Assembly (NCBI RefSeq): GCF_947493865.1
Contig: NZ_CANLTC010000016.1
Coordinates: 29,853-93,852, forward strand
Source: an uncultured Halomonas sp.
GTDB taxonomy: Bacteria > Pseudomonadota > Gammaproteobacteria > Pseudomonadales > Halomonadaceae
Length of the DNA: 64,000 nt
Direction of reading: 5' to 3'
Below the pieces are notes generated by a model, which had not been told where the DNA came from, made no database searches, and saw only the letters and a program-made list of their open reading frames with translations. This document shows, piece after piece, positions 1-8,711 of this stretch; positions within the stretch are counted from its first letter, which is position 1; each line of letters starts with the position of its first letter. Both the position numbers and the translations under genes were made by a program.

Positions 1-629
1 GTCAACGCCAGCTGCCAGACGCGCTCGTCCTCCTTCAGCGAACTGGTCGGCAGGTCCGCGGAGACCAGCACGTCCGCCCCGCCGGCACAGCCGATGTAGA
101 CCTGGCCCCGATCCTCGGAATCCAGGTTGAGCAGGTAGCGGCCCTGCAGCCAGTCTTCCGCCAGATTGAGGGCGCCGCCCATGCCGGACTCTTCCTCCAG
201 GGTAAAAAGCGCCTCCAGCGGGCCGTGACGCAATGAATCATCTTCCAGCACCGCCAGGGCCGCCGCCACGCCAAGACCATTGTCGGCGCCTAGCGTCGTG
301 CCCCGGGCGTACAGCCAGCCATCCTCGACATAGGTATCAAGCGAGTCCTGGGTGAAATCATGCGAGTGATCCGCATTGGCCTGGGCCACCATATCCAGAT
401 GGCCTTGCAGCACGATGCCCGGCGCCTGCTCGCACCCTGGCGTGGCGGCCTTGCGAAGGAGCAGATTGCCGATGTGATCCTGCTCGTGGGCAAGACCGCG
501 CTTCTCGGCCCACTCCTCGATCAGCGCCACCAGCGCGGCTTCATGCCCAGAGGGCCGGGGCGTATTGCACAGCGTACGAAAATGGCGCCAGACGATGGCC
601 GGCGACAATGACTCCAGATGTTCGTTCAC
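1..629 (-). CDS. pepD: Aminoacyl-histidine dipeptidase PepD (partial, 3' end outside window)
   Basis: M20-family cytosolic metallodipeptidase that hydrolyses Xaa-His and other dipeptides. About 209 N-terminal residues are visible. The metal-site segments GHLDMV and GADNGLG and the following EEESGMGGA are typical of the PepD (M20C) branch, where they hold zinc ligands and the general base. No ATG is available; the reading frame opens at GTG (VNEHLESLSPA), which I take as the start. It lies 26 bp downstream of tmcA on the same strand, so the two may be co-transcribed. The rest of the catalytic domain runs off the left edge of the window. Confidence 0.85.
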   Translation of the reverse strand, partial: MNEHLESLSPAIVWRHFRTLCNTPRPSGHEAALVALIEEWAEKRGLAHEQDHIGNLLLRKAATPGCEQAPGIVLQGHLDMVAQANADHSHDFTQDSLDTYVEDGWLYARGTTLGADNGLGVAAALAVLEDDSLRHGPLEALFTLEEESGMGGALNLAEDWLQGRYLLNLDSEDRGQVYIGCAGGADVLVSADLPTSSLKEDERVWQLAL

Positions 630-655
630 GATGGTTTCCCTACTTGAAATAACGC

Positions 656-2842
656 TCAACGATTGCGCGACCTGTGATGATCATACAAGCGCTGGGCCAA
701 CGCTCGCCAACGACGCAGCCGGCTTTTTCGCCCTTCTGCCTGGGCAGTTGATTCATTTCCCAGAAACAGTGGCGCTATCAGTTCCTGCAACTCATCCTCT
801 GGCGATTCGGAAGATGCACCTCGCCACCAGGCCAGCCATGCCTTGGCAAGCCAAGGGCGCACCAGCGCAAGCTCTCCGCCTCCTTCGGCGAACCAGGTAA
901 TTCGCGCCACATCACCTTCCGTGATCTCGGGCGCCGGTCCTTCCCGTAAAAGTGACGCCGCCAGAGCAGGCTCGAGGTGCTTGAGATCGAAGGCCAGCAG
1001 ACTCGGCAGCAGCTGCTGAAAAGCTCGATTCACGTCGTCGATCAAACCCTCGGACTGTTCGTCGAGCGCTCGCCCCATCATCAGTGCATGCTCGCCGCTG
1101 GAGGCTTCCCGGGAAAGCCCGAGCCGCAGCGAAACGAAGCCCTGGGCGCGCCAGAAGGCGATCAGGCTCTCTTCGGCGCCAAAGCTGACCCCCAACCGCT
1201 CAACGCCTTCGCTTTCCATCCGTGCGCCCAGATGCTCGACCAGCCCACGCCCCACCCCTTTTCGTCGCGCCACCGGATGCACGGCAATACGCAGAATCCG
1301 GCACCAGCGCACCTTCGCAGCCTCAAGATGGCCCGCATGAGTCGCCAGGGACTGCGCCAGCAGATGCCCCCGTGGACGGCGCTCACCGCGGTAAATCTTC
1401 GTTGCCAGTTCCGGCGGAAATCCGCCTTCGATTTGCCCCAGGCAGACACCGATACAAATATCGCCGGCATAGGCGGCGATCAGGCGCACATCCGGGGCGT
1501 CGAGCAGCTGGCGCAGATCCGCCGGGGTGGTGCGGTAATGGGCCTGCACCAGCAAGCCGAACAGTTCGCTCAGGGCGGCTTCGTCTGCGGCCAGTGCCGC
1601 CCGGTCGAGCACGACCAAGCGTAATTCGTGGTCCGTTAGCGCCTGAGCGGCGCGTTCGTCGTCGCCGGGTTCGGCGTCGAGCAGCAGGAGTTCCCGGGTC
1701 AAGATTTCCAAGGGATCGCCTTCGGCCCAGCGGATCGGCTGACTCAAATGAAACTCGCGCCACTCCGGCGTGTCTCGATCGAGCCGGGCGCGAAAGCGCA
1801 GCTGAAAACCGCGCCCGGTGCCTTCATAGCCATGCACGGTGGTGGCAAAGGCGATACGTGGAAACGCATTGAGCCAGCGACTCAGCAAAGGGGCGGGAAT
1901 CGCCGCCGCCTCATCGACGAACAGGGTCGGCGGCGAACATGGATCGACTGCGCTGGACTGCAAGGCTTCGAGTAGCGCGTCTGGCGCGATGAAGCGCACT
2001 TCGGCATGCTCATCGTCGATGTCCACCTGGAAACTATTGCCTTCACGCCGGCCCTGGGGCAACAGCGCCGCAAGCCGCTCGAACACGGGTTCGACCGCCG
2101 CCGGACGCGGTGCGGTGATCCAAAGCTGATTTTCGCCGACCAGCAGGCGCCGCGCCGCGGCGATGCCCAGCGCTGCGCTCTTGCCCCGACCGCGATCGGC
2201 GCTGAGTACCAGCGGGCGCCGACGACGCAAGCGGGTCAGGCGATCGACCGCCTCCGCCTGATCCGCGCTCAGGCAGTCTACATCGCTGCTGCTGGCGGCC
2301 TGTTCGGGGATAATGGGCGGCAGTTTCGACGCTGGAAATACCTGGCCGCTCGGCCAGTGCATCACCTGGGTCGAGTCCTGCAGCCGTCGCGCCAGTCGCG
2401 CAAGATAACGCGCACTCAATTCACTGGGTTGATAAGGCCAGGCGTCGAGCCGCGCGTAATCCGCATCCGGTTCGGGAAGGTCTTTCTGCCAGGCGCTCGG
2501 GGTCAGTAGCACCAGCAGGCCCCCGGCGCGCAGCGTGCCGGAAACGGCACCGAAGGCATCCGGATCGAAGCCCGCGTCTTTTGAGACGGCATCGAAAACC
2601 ACCAGATCCTGCTCGCCGCCCAGCCGAGTCCGCGCCTTGGCCATGGGCAGCGCGGCAATGCCTGTGTCGGGAGGGGTTGAACCCAGCCACAACGGTGCTT
2701 GCCAGGAGCGTGCCCGCCACAGCCACAGCGCCTGCGCAAACGTTTCCTGCTCGCCGCTGCCGAGCCATAAAAGCACTCGATGCCGTCGCGCATCGAGTGC
2801 TTTAATCAAATGCTCAAGGTTCGCTGAATTGTCGTCGCTCAT
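656..2842 (-). CDS. tmcA: tRNA(Met) cytidine acetyltransferase TmcA
   Basis: ATP-dependent enzyme that makes N4-acetylcytidine at the wobble position of elongator tRNA-Met using acetyl-CoA. The 728-residue product has the family order: an N-terminal domain, a helicase-like module with the Walker A motif DRGRGKSAALG near residue 215 and Walker B-like FVDEAAAIP, then a GNAT module with the acetyl-CoA loop RIAVHPVARRKGVGRG near residues 515-530. It is somewhat longer than the E. coli protein (about 670). The ATG start (MSDDNSANLEH) lacks a strong ribosome binding site. It precedes pepD on the same strand. Confidence 0.93.
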   Translation of the reverse strand: MSDDNSANLEHLIKALDARRHRVLLWLGSGEQETFAQALWLWRARSWQAPLWLGSTPPDTGIAALPMAKARTRLGGEQDLVVFDAVSKDAGFDPDAFGAVSGTLRAGGLLVLLTPSAWQKDLPEPDADYARLDAWPYQPSELSARYLARLARRLQDSTQVMHWPSGQVFPASKLPPIIPEQAASSSDVDCLSADQAEAVDRLTRLRRRRPLVLSADRGRGKSAALGIAAARRLLVGENQLWITAPRPAAVEPVFERLAALLPQGRREGNSFQVDIDDEHAEVRFIAPDALLEALQSSAVDPCSPPTLFVDEAAAIPAPLLSRWLNAFPRIAFATTVHGYEGTGRGFQLRFRARLDRDTPEWREFHLSQPIRWAEGDPLEILTRELLLLDAEPGDDERAAQALTDHELRLVVLDRAALAADEAALSELFGLLVQAHYRTTPADLRQLLDAPDVRLIAAYAGDICIGVCLGQIEGGFPPELATKIYRGERRPRGHLLAQSLATHAGHLEAAKVRWCRILRIAVHPVARRKGVGRGLVEHLGARMESEGVERLGVSFGAEESLIAFWRAQGFVSLRLGLSREASSGEHALMMGRALDEQSEGLIDDVNRAFQQLLPSLLAFDLKHLEPALAASLLREGPAPEITEGDVARITWFAEGGGELALVRPWLAKAWLAWWRGASSESPEDELQELIAPLFLGNESTAQAEGRKSRLRRWRALAQRLYDHHRSRNR

Positions 2843-2885
2843 GGCCCACAGGATGCGCCATGAGCGATGACGGTGCCAGCTTCCG

Positions 2886-5087
2886 TCAAGTGTCCATCAC
2901 CTTTTCCAATGTGATCGGTAGATCCCGAATACGCTTGCCGGTGGCGTGATAGACCGCGTTGCCGATGGCGGCGGCGATACCCGTCAGGCCGATCTCCCCC
3001 ACTCCACGGGCGCCAAACTCGTTGAAGGCGTAATCCGGGTTGTCCAGCAGCTCGACGCCGATCTCCGGCATGTCCGCATGGCAGGGCACGATATAGTCCG
3101 CGTAGTTGTTGTTGATCAGTCGCGCGTCCCGGGGGTCGTAATCCAGTTTTTCCGTCAGGGCCATGCCGATACCCATGACGATGCTGCCCTCGACCTGATT
3201 GCGCGCCGCGGAGGGATTGATCGCCCGGCCGATGTCGATGCTACTGACTACCCGCGCCACCCTCAGCCGCGAGATACCCGGGTCCCAGCGCACCTCGACG
3301 AAGTGCGCGCCGAAAGAGCGGAAGCTGTACTGCCCTTTCTCATCTCCCGGCGCCGCCTGACCCTCGCCGTTGACGCTGCCGAGTTTCTGCTGGGTCAGCA
3401 TCTCGCCAAAGCTGACGCGCTTGCCCTGATCGTCTTTCAAGGCTCCGCCTTCGATCTCGAGGCTTTCCGGGTCGCTGCCCTCGAACGCCCCGCCTTCGCC
3501 GGTGGCGACTTCCTTCAGGGCATCGAAGGCGTTGCGCAGCGCCGCCGCCACCGCGGGCAAGGCGGTGGCGGTCACCATGGAACCCCCGGAGAGCGGCCCC
3601 GCCGGCAGGGTGGATTCTCCCAGACGTACCTCGATGTCCTTCAACGGTACGCCGGATAGCTCGGCAACGGTCTGCGCCACGATGGTATAGGTGCCAGTGC
3701 CGATATCCTGGGTACCACAGGCAGCCATCACGCTACCGTCGTCACGCAGTTCGACCCGGGCGGCGCAGGGCATGCGTAGCGCTGGCCAGGAGGCGGTCGC
3801 CATGCCCCAGCCGATGATCTCGTCACCGTCGCGCATGGCGCCTGGAGCGGGATCGCGGCGCTCCCAGCCGAAACGCTTGGCGGCGCTGGTATAGCAGTCG
3901 TCCAGATGCTTGCTTGACCAGGGCAGTTCGGATGCCGGGTCTTGGTCGGCATAGTTGCGTCGGCGCAGTTCGAGCGGGTCCATTTCCAGTTCAACCGCCA
4001 GCTCGTCCAGGGCGGTTTCCAGGGCGTGAATGCCCGAGGTTTCGCCAGGCGCACGCATGGGGCAAGGCGTACCGTGATGCACTTCCAGCAGACGCTGGCT
4101 TATCGCCACGTTGTCGCAGGCATACAGGCTCGGGGTAGCCGACCCCAGGGAATCGACATAGCGGTGCACGAAGGAGGTTTCCGTGGTGCTGTCGTGGCGC
4201 ATCGACACCAATCGCCCATCCGGGTCGGCGGCCAGGCGCAGACGCTGACGCGACGCCGGACGATTGCCGCCGCTTTCCATGTCCTGCTGGCGGGAAAGAA
4301 TCGTCTTGACCGGGCGCCCCAGCATCTGAGCGGCGCCGGCGGTCGCCACCGCATGGGGCCACATGAACAGCTTGTTGCCGAAACCGGAGCCGATGTAGTG
4401 CGACACGACTTCGACGCTTTCATCCGGCAGCCCGAAGATACGGGCCATGGCCTTGTGCTGATAGACCACCCCTTGGCTCGACTCATGCACGATCAGCCGC
4501 TCGTCGCGCCACTCGGCAAGGGTTGCGTGCACTTCCATCTGCATGTGGCTTTCGGCGGCAATATGATAGGTGTGATCGATCTTGACCGGCGCCTCATCGA
4601 AGGCCTTTTCAGGGTCGCCCCGGGAGGCGCCTTCCGACGCCAGCAAGCGTCCTTCCCGGTCGGTATCCAGCAGGCTCGCTATCGCGCCGGATTCCCGGCG
4701 ATAGTCGGCGTGTACTGCGTGGGCCGCGGCCCGGGCCTGCTCGAAGCTCTCCGCCACCACCAGGGCGATGTACTGGCCGTCGTAGTGAATGCGCTCGTCC
4801 TCGAAAGGCAGGCGCACTTCGCTGACCTGATCCTGATGCGTCGGACTATTGGGGGAGCGATACAGCTTGGGGAAATGACCGTGATGGAAAATATCCACCA
4901 CCCCGGGCATGGCTCGCGCGGTGTCCAGATGCAGTTTTTCGAGCGTGCCATGAGCGATGCTCGCCGGCACCGGATAGCCATAAAGCATGTTCTGGGCCTG
5001 CCAATCGACGGTGTAGTCGGCCCGGCCGGTCAGCTTGAACTCGCCATCCACCCGTGGGGTGCGATGGCCAATGACTTGTGTATCCAT
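2886..5087 (-). CDS. paoC: Molybdenum-binding subunit of PaoABC/YagTSR-type aldehyde oxidoreductase (copy 1)
   Basis: Large molybdopterin subunit of a xanthine-oxidase-family aldehyde dehydrogenase that oxidises aldehydes to carboxylic acids. Starting at the ATG of MDTQVIGHRTP it has 733 residues, close to E. coli PaoC (732). GSGFGNKLF and the C-terminal GARGVGEIG, which carries the family's catalytic Glu, are present. The open frame continues upstream over paoB, but the internal ATG after an AGGGA site is the better start. It is the last gene of paoA-paoB-paoC, 10 bp after paoB. No paoD/xdhC-type cofactor chaperone is adjacent. Native substrate unknown. Confidence 0.88.
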   Translation of the reverse strand: MDTQVIGHRTPRVDGEFKLTGRADYTVDWQAQNMLYGYPVPASIAHGTLEKLHLDTARAMPGVVDIFHHGHFPKLYRSPNSPTHQDQVSEVRLPFEDERIHYDGQYIALVVAESFEQARAAAHAVHADYRRESGAIASLLDTDREGRLLASEGASRGDPEKAFDEAPVKIDHTYHIAAESHMQMEVHATLAEWRDERLIVHESSQGVVYQHKAMARIFGLPDESVEVVSHYIGSGFGNKLFMWPHAVATAGAAQMLGRPVKTILSRQQDMESGGNRPASRQRLRLAADPDGRLVSMRHDSTTETSFVHRYVDSLGSATPSLYACDNVAISQRLLEVHHGTPCPMRAPGETSGIHALETALDELAVELEMDPLELRRRNYADQDPASELPWSSKHLDDCYTSAAKRFGWERRDPAPGAMRDGDEIIGWGMATASWPALRMPCAARVELRDDGSVMAACGTQDIGTGTYTIVAQTVAELSGVPLKDIEVRLGESTLPAGPLSGGSMVTATALPAVAAALRNAFDALKEVATGEGGAFEGSDPESLEIEGGALKDDQGKRVSFGEMLTQQKLGSVNGEGQAAPGDEKGQYSFRSFGAHFVEVRWDPGISRLRVARVVSSIDIGRAINPSAARNQVEGSIVMGIGMALTEKLDYDPRDARLINNNYADYIVPCHADMPEIGVELLDNPDYAFNEFGARGVGEIGLTGIAAAIGNAVYHATGKRIRDLPITLEKVMDT

Positions 5088-5097
5088 CCGTGGTCCC

Positions 5098-6096
5098 TCA
5101 GTGGTGTTTTGATGCTGCGGAGGCCTTTTCAAGCGCGCGAACGATGGCTTGCCGTGCCAGCGGCACCTTGAAGGCGTTGTGCTCTCGAGGAACGGCGTCC
5201 GATAGGGCGATCTCCGCTGCCTTTTCGAAGCTCTCGGTCCTGGCCGGCTTACCCGCGAGCGCCTGTTCGGCTTCCACAGCGCGCCAGGGCTTGGTGGCGA
5301 CACCGCCAAGGGCCAGGCGCGCTTCGCGAATCACGCCATCTTCAACGGCCACCATCGCCGCAGCAGACGCCAGCGCAAACTCGTAGGACGCTCGATCACG
5401 CAGCTTGAGATAGTGAGAACCGCCGCCGACTACCGGTGTATCCAAGGTGACATGGGTAATCAGCTCATCCGGCTCGAGCTCGTGCTCGAGATCCGGGCGA
5501 TCCATGGGCAGCCGATGGAAATCACCGAAAGCTATTTCGCGAGTGCCATTGGGCCCTTCCAGGGTCAATGTTGCACCGAGCGCCGTCATTGCCACGCACA
5601 TGTCCGATGGATGGGTGGCAATGCAGTGCTCGCTGGTACCCAGCAGCGCGTGCATGCGATTGACGCCTTCCAGGGCATCGCAGCCACTGCCGGGGGCACG
5701 CTTGTTGCAGGCCGCCGCCACATCGCGGAAATAGGGGCAACGCGTGCGCTGCATGACATTGCCGCCGGTGGACGCCATGTTGCGCAGTTGGGTGGAGGCA
5801 CCGGCAAGCAGCGCCTGGGAGAGCAGCGGGTAGTGCTGCGTCACCAACGGATGGTGGGCCAGGTCGGTATTGCTGACCAGAGCGCCGATACGCAGCCGGC
5901 CGTCGTCGAGCCGTTCGACCTCGCGCAGTGGCAAACGATTGAGGTCGATGACCTGGACGGGGCGCATCACATCGAGCTTGACCAGGTCGATCAGGGTGGT
6001 GCCGCCGGCGATATAGGACGCTTCGCCCGCATTACCTCTTTCGGAAGAAACCGCCTGATCGACATTCTCGGCAGAGGAGAAGGCAAAGTTTCTCAT
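5098..6096 (-). CDS. paoB: FAD-binding subunit of PaoABC-type aldehyde oxidoreductase (copy 1)
   Basis: Middle electron-transfer subunit of the complex, 332 residues. It carries the FAD-binding segment of the molybdopterin-dehydrogenase FAD family (AGGTTLIDL near residue 31, ASTGGNVMQRTRCPYF near 110). The Cys-rich stretch after it (RCPYF, ACNKRAPGSGC) and the later HPSDMC are typical of the PaoB branch, which binds an extra [4Fe-4S] cluster that most xanthine-oxidase FAD subunits lack. Its ATG overlaps the paoA stop codon by four bases (ATGA), indicating coupled translation. Confidence 0.9.
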   Translation of the reverse strand: MRNFAFSSAENVDQAVSSERGNAGEASYIAGGTTLIDLVKLDVMRPVQVIDLNRLPLREVERLDDGRLRIGALVSNTDLAHHPLVTQHYPLLSQALLAGASTQLRNMASTGGNVMQRTRCPYFRDVAAACNKRAPGSGCDALEGVNRMHALLGTSEHCIATHPSDMCVAMTALGATLTLEGPNGTREIAFGDFHRLPMDRPDLEHELEPDELITHVTLDTPVVGGGSHYLKLRDRASYEFALASAAAMVAVEDGVIREARLALGGVATKPWRAVEAEQALAGKPARTESFEKAAEIALSDAVPREHNAFKVPLARQAIVRALEKASAASKHH

Positions 6097-6635
6097 GAGG
6101 TTTTACCCGCCGTTGGTGCAGCCTGTCCCTGTCCCCGCGCCGTCTGAATGGCGGCGAGAATGTTCTTGTAGGCGCCGCAGCGGCAGATGTTGCCGCTCAT
6201 CGCCTCACGCACTGCTGCATCGTCGGTTCCAATGCGTTCATCCTCGAGCAGCGCCGTGGCGGACATCATCTGCCCCGGGGTGCAAAAGCCGCACTGGTAG
6301 GCGTCATGTTCGAGAAAGGCCTGCTGTACCGGATGCAGACCCGCATCGTTTGCCAGGCCTTCCACGGTAGTCACCTCGTGGCCCTCGCACATCACCGCCA
6401 GCTTCAGGCAGGAATTGATCGCCTGGCCGTCGAGGTGCACCGTGCAGGCTCCACACTGACCATGATCGCAGCCCTTCTTGGTGCCGGTGAGACCGAGCCG
6501 ATCGCGCAGCGCATCCAGCAGTACCACGTTGGGGGAAATCCTCAGCTGGTGCATCTCGCCGTTGACGGACAGTGTCACCGCCGTCTCGGCGCTCCCTGCC
6601 TCATCGCCTTGTCTGGAATACTCCTTCATGTTCAT
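6093..6635 (-). CDS. paoA: [2Fe-2S] subunit of PaoABC-type aldehyde oxidoreductase (copy 1, no Tat signal)
   Basis: Small iron-sulfur subunit, 180 residues. The plant-ferredoxin-type cluster motif (KGCDHGQCGACTV) and the C-terminal four-helix cluster domain (YQCGFCTPGQ, GNICRCGAYKNI) are complete. The start is an ATG after AAGGAGAGGG. Unlike E. coli PaoA and the second copy here (37306-37959), the N-terminus (MNMKEYSRQGDEAG) has no twin-arginine signal, so this complex is predicted to stay in the cytoplasm. First gene of the operon, transcribed away from the repeat element at 6891-7161. Confidence 0.9.
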   Translation of the reverse strand: MNMKEYSRQGDEAGSAETAVTLSVNGEMHQLRISPNVVLLDALRDRLGLTGTKKGCDHGQCGACTVHLDGQAINSCLKLAVMCEGHEVTTVEGLANDAGLHPVQQAFLEHDAYQCGFCTPGQMMSATALLEDERIGTDDAAVREAMSGNICRCGAYKNILAAIQTARGQGQAAPTAGKTS

Positions 6636-6758
6636 AGCCCTCTCCTTGTCAATGCCATATTACGACTCGTGGCAAGCGTCACGGTTCGCTTGCCAAGCTT
6701 TACCCGAAAAGTACCTGCGCTCGTCTATACAGCGTTAAAAATTAGCTCAAGATACTCA

Positions 6759-6773
6759 TTTACACCGCGTAAA
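6759..6773. promoter_or_regulatory. Inverted repeat in the paoABC-1 upstream region
   Basis: A short inverted repeat (TTTAC, five-base spacer, GTAAA) lies in the AT-rich stretch about 125 bp upstream of paoA. It could be a regulator site. There is no second copy and no regulator gene beside the operon, so this is only suggestive. Confidence 0.25.
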
Positions 6774-6890
6774 CTCCGTTCTTTCGCTAATTTTTGCCTT
6801 GCCTAGACCTCGCTCGCTCACTTTTCAGACAAAGCTTGCAGTTTTTATCAATCTTGAGAAAGCTTTAGAATAGAACAGTCGTGCGGTGTA

Positions 6891-7161
6891 TTAGGGCCTG
6901 TTGACGTTTCATCGCGAACCGCGTTGCTGCATCAAAAGGTGTCAGTCAAGGCGCGAAGCGCAGGGAAGGGTTATTCCCTTTTCAAGCTTCGCAACGCAGA
7001 ATGGCACTTTTTGATGCGCAACCCGAAGGGCTGGGCCAGTTTTTATCCGCTGCTGCGTTAGTCGTCGTTCATTTGGAATAACCAAATGTCTCTCCTCCTG
7101 CCTTGCCCCGAATAAAAACTGGCGCCAGCGCGGCCGTGAATGAAACGTCAACAGGCCCTAA
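6891..7161. repeat. MITE-like/palindromic intergenic element with terminal inverted repeats
   Basis: A 271-bp element bounded by a perfect 22-bp inverted repeat (6891-6912 and 7140-7161, beginning ttagggcctgttgacg). Inside are two long-range hairpin stems: 6929-6937 with 7009-7017 and 7036-7046 with 7112-7122. Each holds a smaller palindrome (aagggttattccctt at 6968-6982; a tttgg/ccaaa stem around 7072-7087). The only sizeable frame inside (about 69 codons, minus strand) matches nothing I know, so the element looks non-coding. Its right terminus supplies the TAG stop of the emrB-like gene. A related short copy lies at 56479-56543. Confidence 0.75.
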
Positions 7162-8711
7162 GCCTCGATGCGCTTGAGCAGTAACACCAACGGCACGCAA
7201 AACAGATAGATCAGCCCCAACCACAGGAAGATATCGTTAAAGGCCAGCACTTCCGCTTGCAGCGACACCCGCTGGCCCAGCAGGGCCACGGCACTGCGAT
7301 AGGGGTCGGCAACATGGCCTTCGAACAGCGCCTGATAGCGTGCCAGCTCCTCGATGACCACGGCGCGCCCGGTATCCAATGCCGGAATCAGCTGATTCCA
7401 GTGATAGTCCACCTGAATATCGCGCACCGTATCCAGCAGCGCCAGCCCCACGGCCCCGCCCAGATTGCGCATCACGTTGAACAAGCCGCTGGCGTTGCCC
7501 ACCTCATGAACCGGCAGCGTACCCAGGGCGATTCGCGAGGCAGGAATCAGACACATGATCAGCCCGATCCCGCGCACCACCTGGGGCCAGAAGAACTGCC
7601 AGAATCCAGACTCCACGGTCAGATTGGCGTTCATTACCGTGCCGATTCCCACCAGCGCCAGGCCCGCGAACAGCAGCGCCCGCAGATCCACATGGTTGGA
7701 CAGCTTGCCGACTACTGGCGCGCCGAGGAACATCGCCACCCCGGTGACGAACATCACCTCACCGATCTGCAGACTCGAGTAGCCGCGGACGTAACCAAAA
7801 AACAGCGGCATGATGTAGACCAGCCCGTAGAGCGCAATGCCGATGACGAAGCCAAGCCCCGCCCCCAGGGCGAAGTTGCGATTGGCGAAGGCGCGTAGAT
7901 CGACGATGGGGTGACCCGTGGTCAGGGTGCGATAAAAGAAGCCGATGCAGGACGCGATGCAAACCAGCGTCATGGTCAGGATCAAGGTACTGGCAAACCA
8001 GTCATCGCCAGGGCCTTCCTCCAGCACGAACTCGAGGCTGCCTAGAAAGATCGCCAGTAGCGTCAGACCGACGATGTCCAGCCGTCGCGCTGCGTCGCGA
8101 TCGCCCTTGTCGATATCAAGGCACTTCCATGCCGCCCAGGTCACGATGATGCCGGGAATCAGATTGGCCAGGAACAACCAGTGCCAGCTGGCGAACTCGG
8201 TGATATAGCCACCCACCGTGGGGCCGATGGAGGGGGCCATGGTCACTACCATGCCGATCACCGCCTGCACGCTGCCCATCACCCAGCGCGGAAAGATCGA
8301 GAAGCTGATTGCCTGGGTGATGGGGATCATCGCCCCGCCCATGAACCCCTGGATGGCCCGCAGCACGATCAGTTGTTCGATGCTGCCCGCCAGGGCACAG
8401 CCCAGGCTTGCCAGGGTGAAGCCGGCACTGGAAATGACGAAGGCAATACGGGTCGAGAGAATCCGGGTAAGCATGCCGGACAGCGGAATCATGACGATTT
8501 CGGCGATCAGATAGGAGGTCTGAACCCAGGAGATCTCGTCGTCGCTGGCGGAGACGCCGGCCTGTATCTCGTTGAGGGAGCTTGCCACGATCTGGATATC
8601 CAGAATCGCCATGAACATGCCGAATACCGCGGCGATGAATCCCCAGCGCTGGATCCAGGGTGGCATATCGCTGACCCCAAAGGTCGGCGTGGATACAGCC
8701 GTATCGCTCAC
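7158..8711 (-). CDS. DHA2-family MFS drug efflux permease (EmrB-like)
   Basis: Inner-membrane proton-driven multidrug exporter of the 14-helix DHA2 type, 517 residues, partner of the fusion protein encoded just upstream. The N-terminal half has the usual AILDIQIVASSLNEIQ helix and a motif-C-like stretch (GMVVTMAPSIGPTVGGYI). The start is GTG, overlapping the stop codon of the emrA-like gene (GTGA). The last codons run into the inverted-repeat element, whose terminal TTAG (read on the other strand) forms the stop. Substrates cannot be read from sequence. Confidence 0.88.
   Translation of the reverse strand: MSDTAVSTPTFGVSDMPPWIQRWGFIAAVFGMFMAILDIQIVASSLNEIQAGVSASDDEISWVQTSYLIAEIVMIPLSGMLTRILSTRIAFVISSAGFTLASLGCALAGSIEQLIVLRAIQGFMGGAMIPITQAISFSIFPRWVMGSVQAVIGMVVTMAPSIGPTVGGYITEFASWHWLFLANLIPGIIVTWAAWKCLDIDKGDRDAARRLDIVGLTLLAIFLGSLEFVLEEGPGDDWFASTLILTMTLVCIASCIGFFYRTLTTGHPIVDLRAFANRNFALGAGLGFVIGIALYGLVYIMPLFFGYVRGYSSLQIGEVMFVTGVAMFLGAPVVGKLSNHVDLRALLFAGLALVGIGTVMNANLTVESGFWQFFWPQVVRGIGLIMCLIPASRIALGTLPVHEVGNASGLFNVMRNLGGAVGLALLDTVRDIQVDYHWNQLIPALDTGRAVVIEELARYQALFEGHVADPYRSAVALLGQRVSLQAEVLAFNDIFLWLGLIYLFCVPLVLLLKRIEA

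Noticed and set aside
3942..5171. Long plus-strand frame (409 codons) opposite paoC copy 1
   Set aside because: Antisense shadow of a high-GC gene; the minus strand has full molybdenum-subunit motifs and this frame has no family features.
6942..7151. 69-codon minus-strand frame inside the inverted-repeat element
   Set aside because: Composition follows the hairpins; no protein family pattern and no ribosome binding site.
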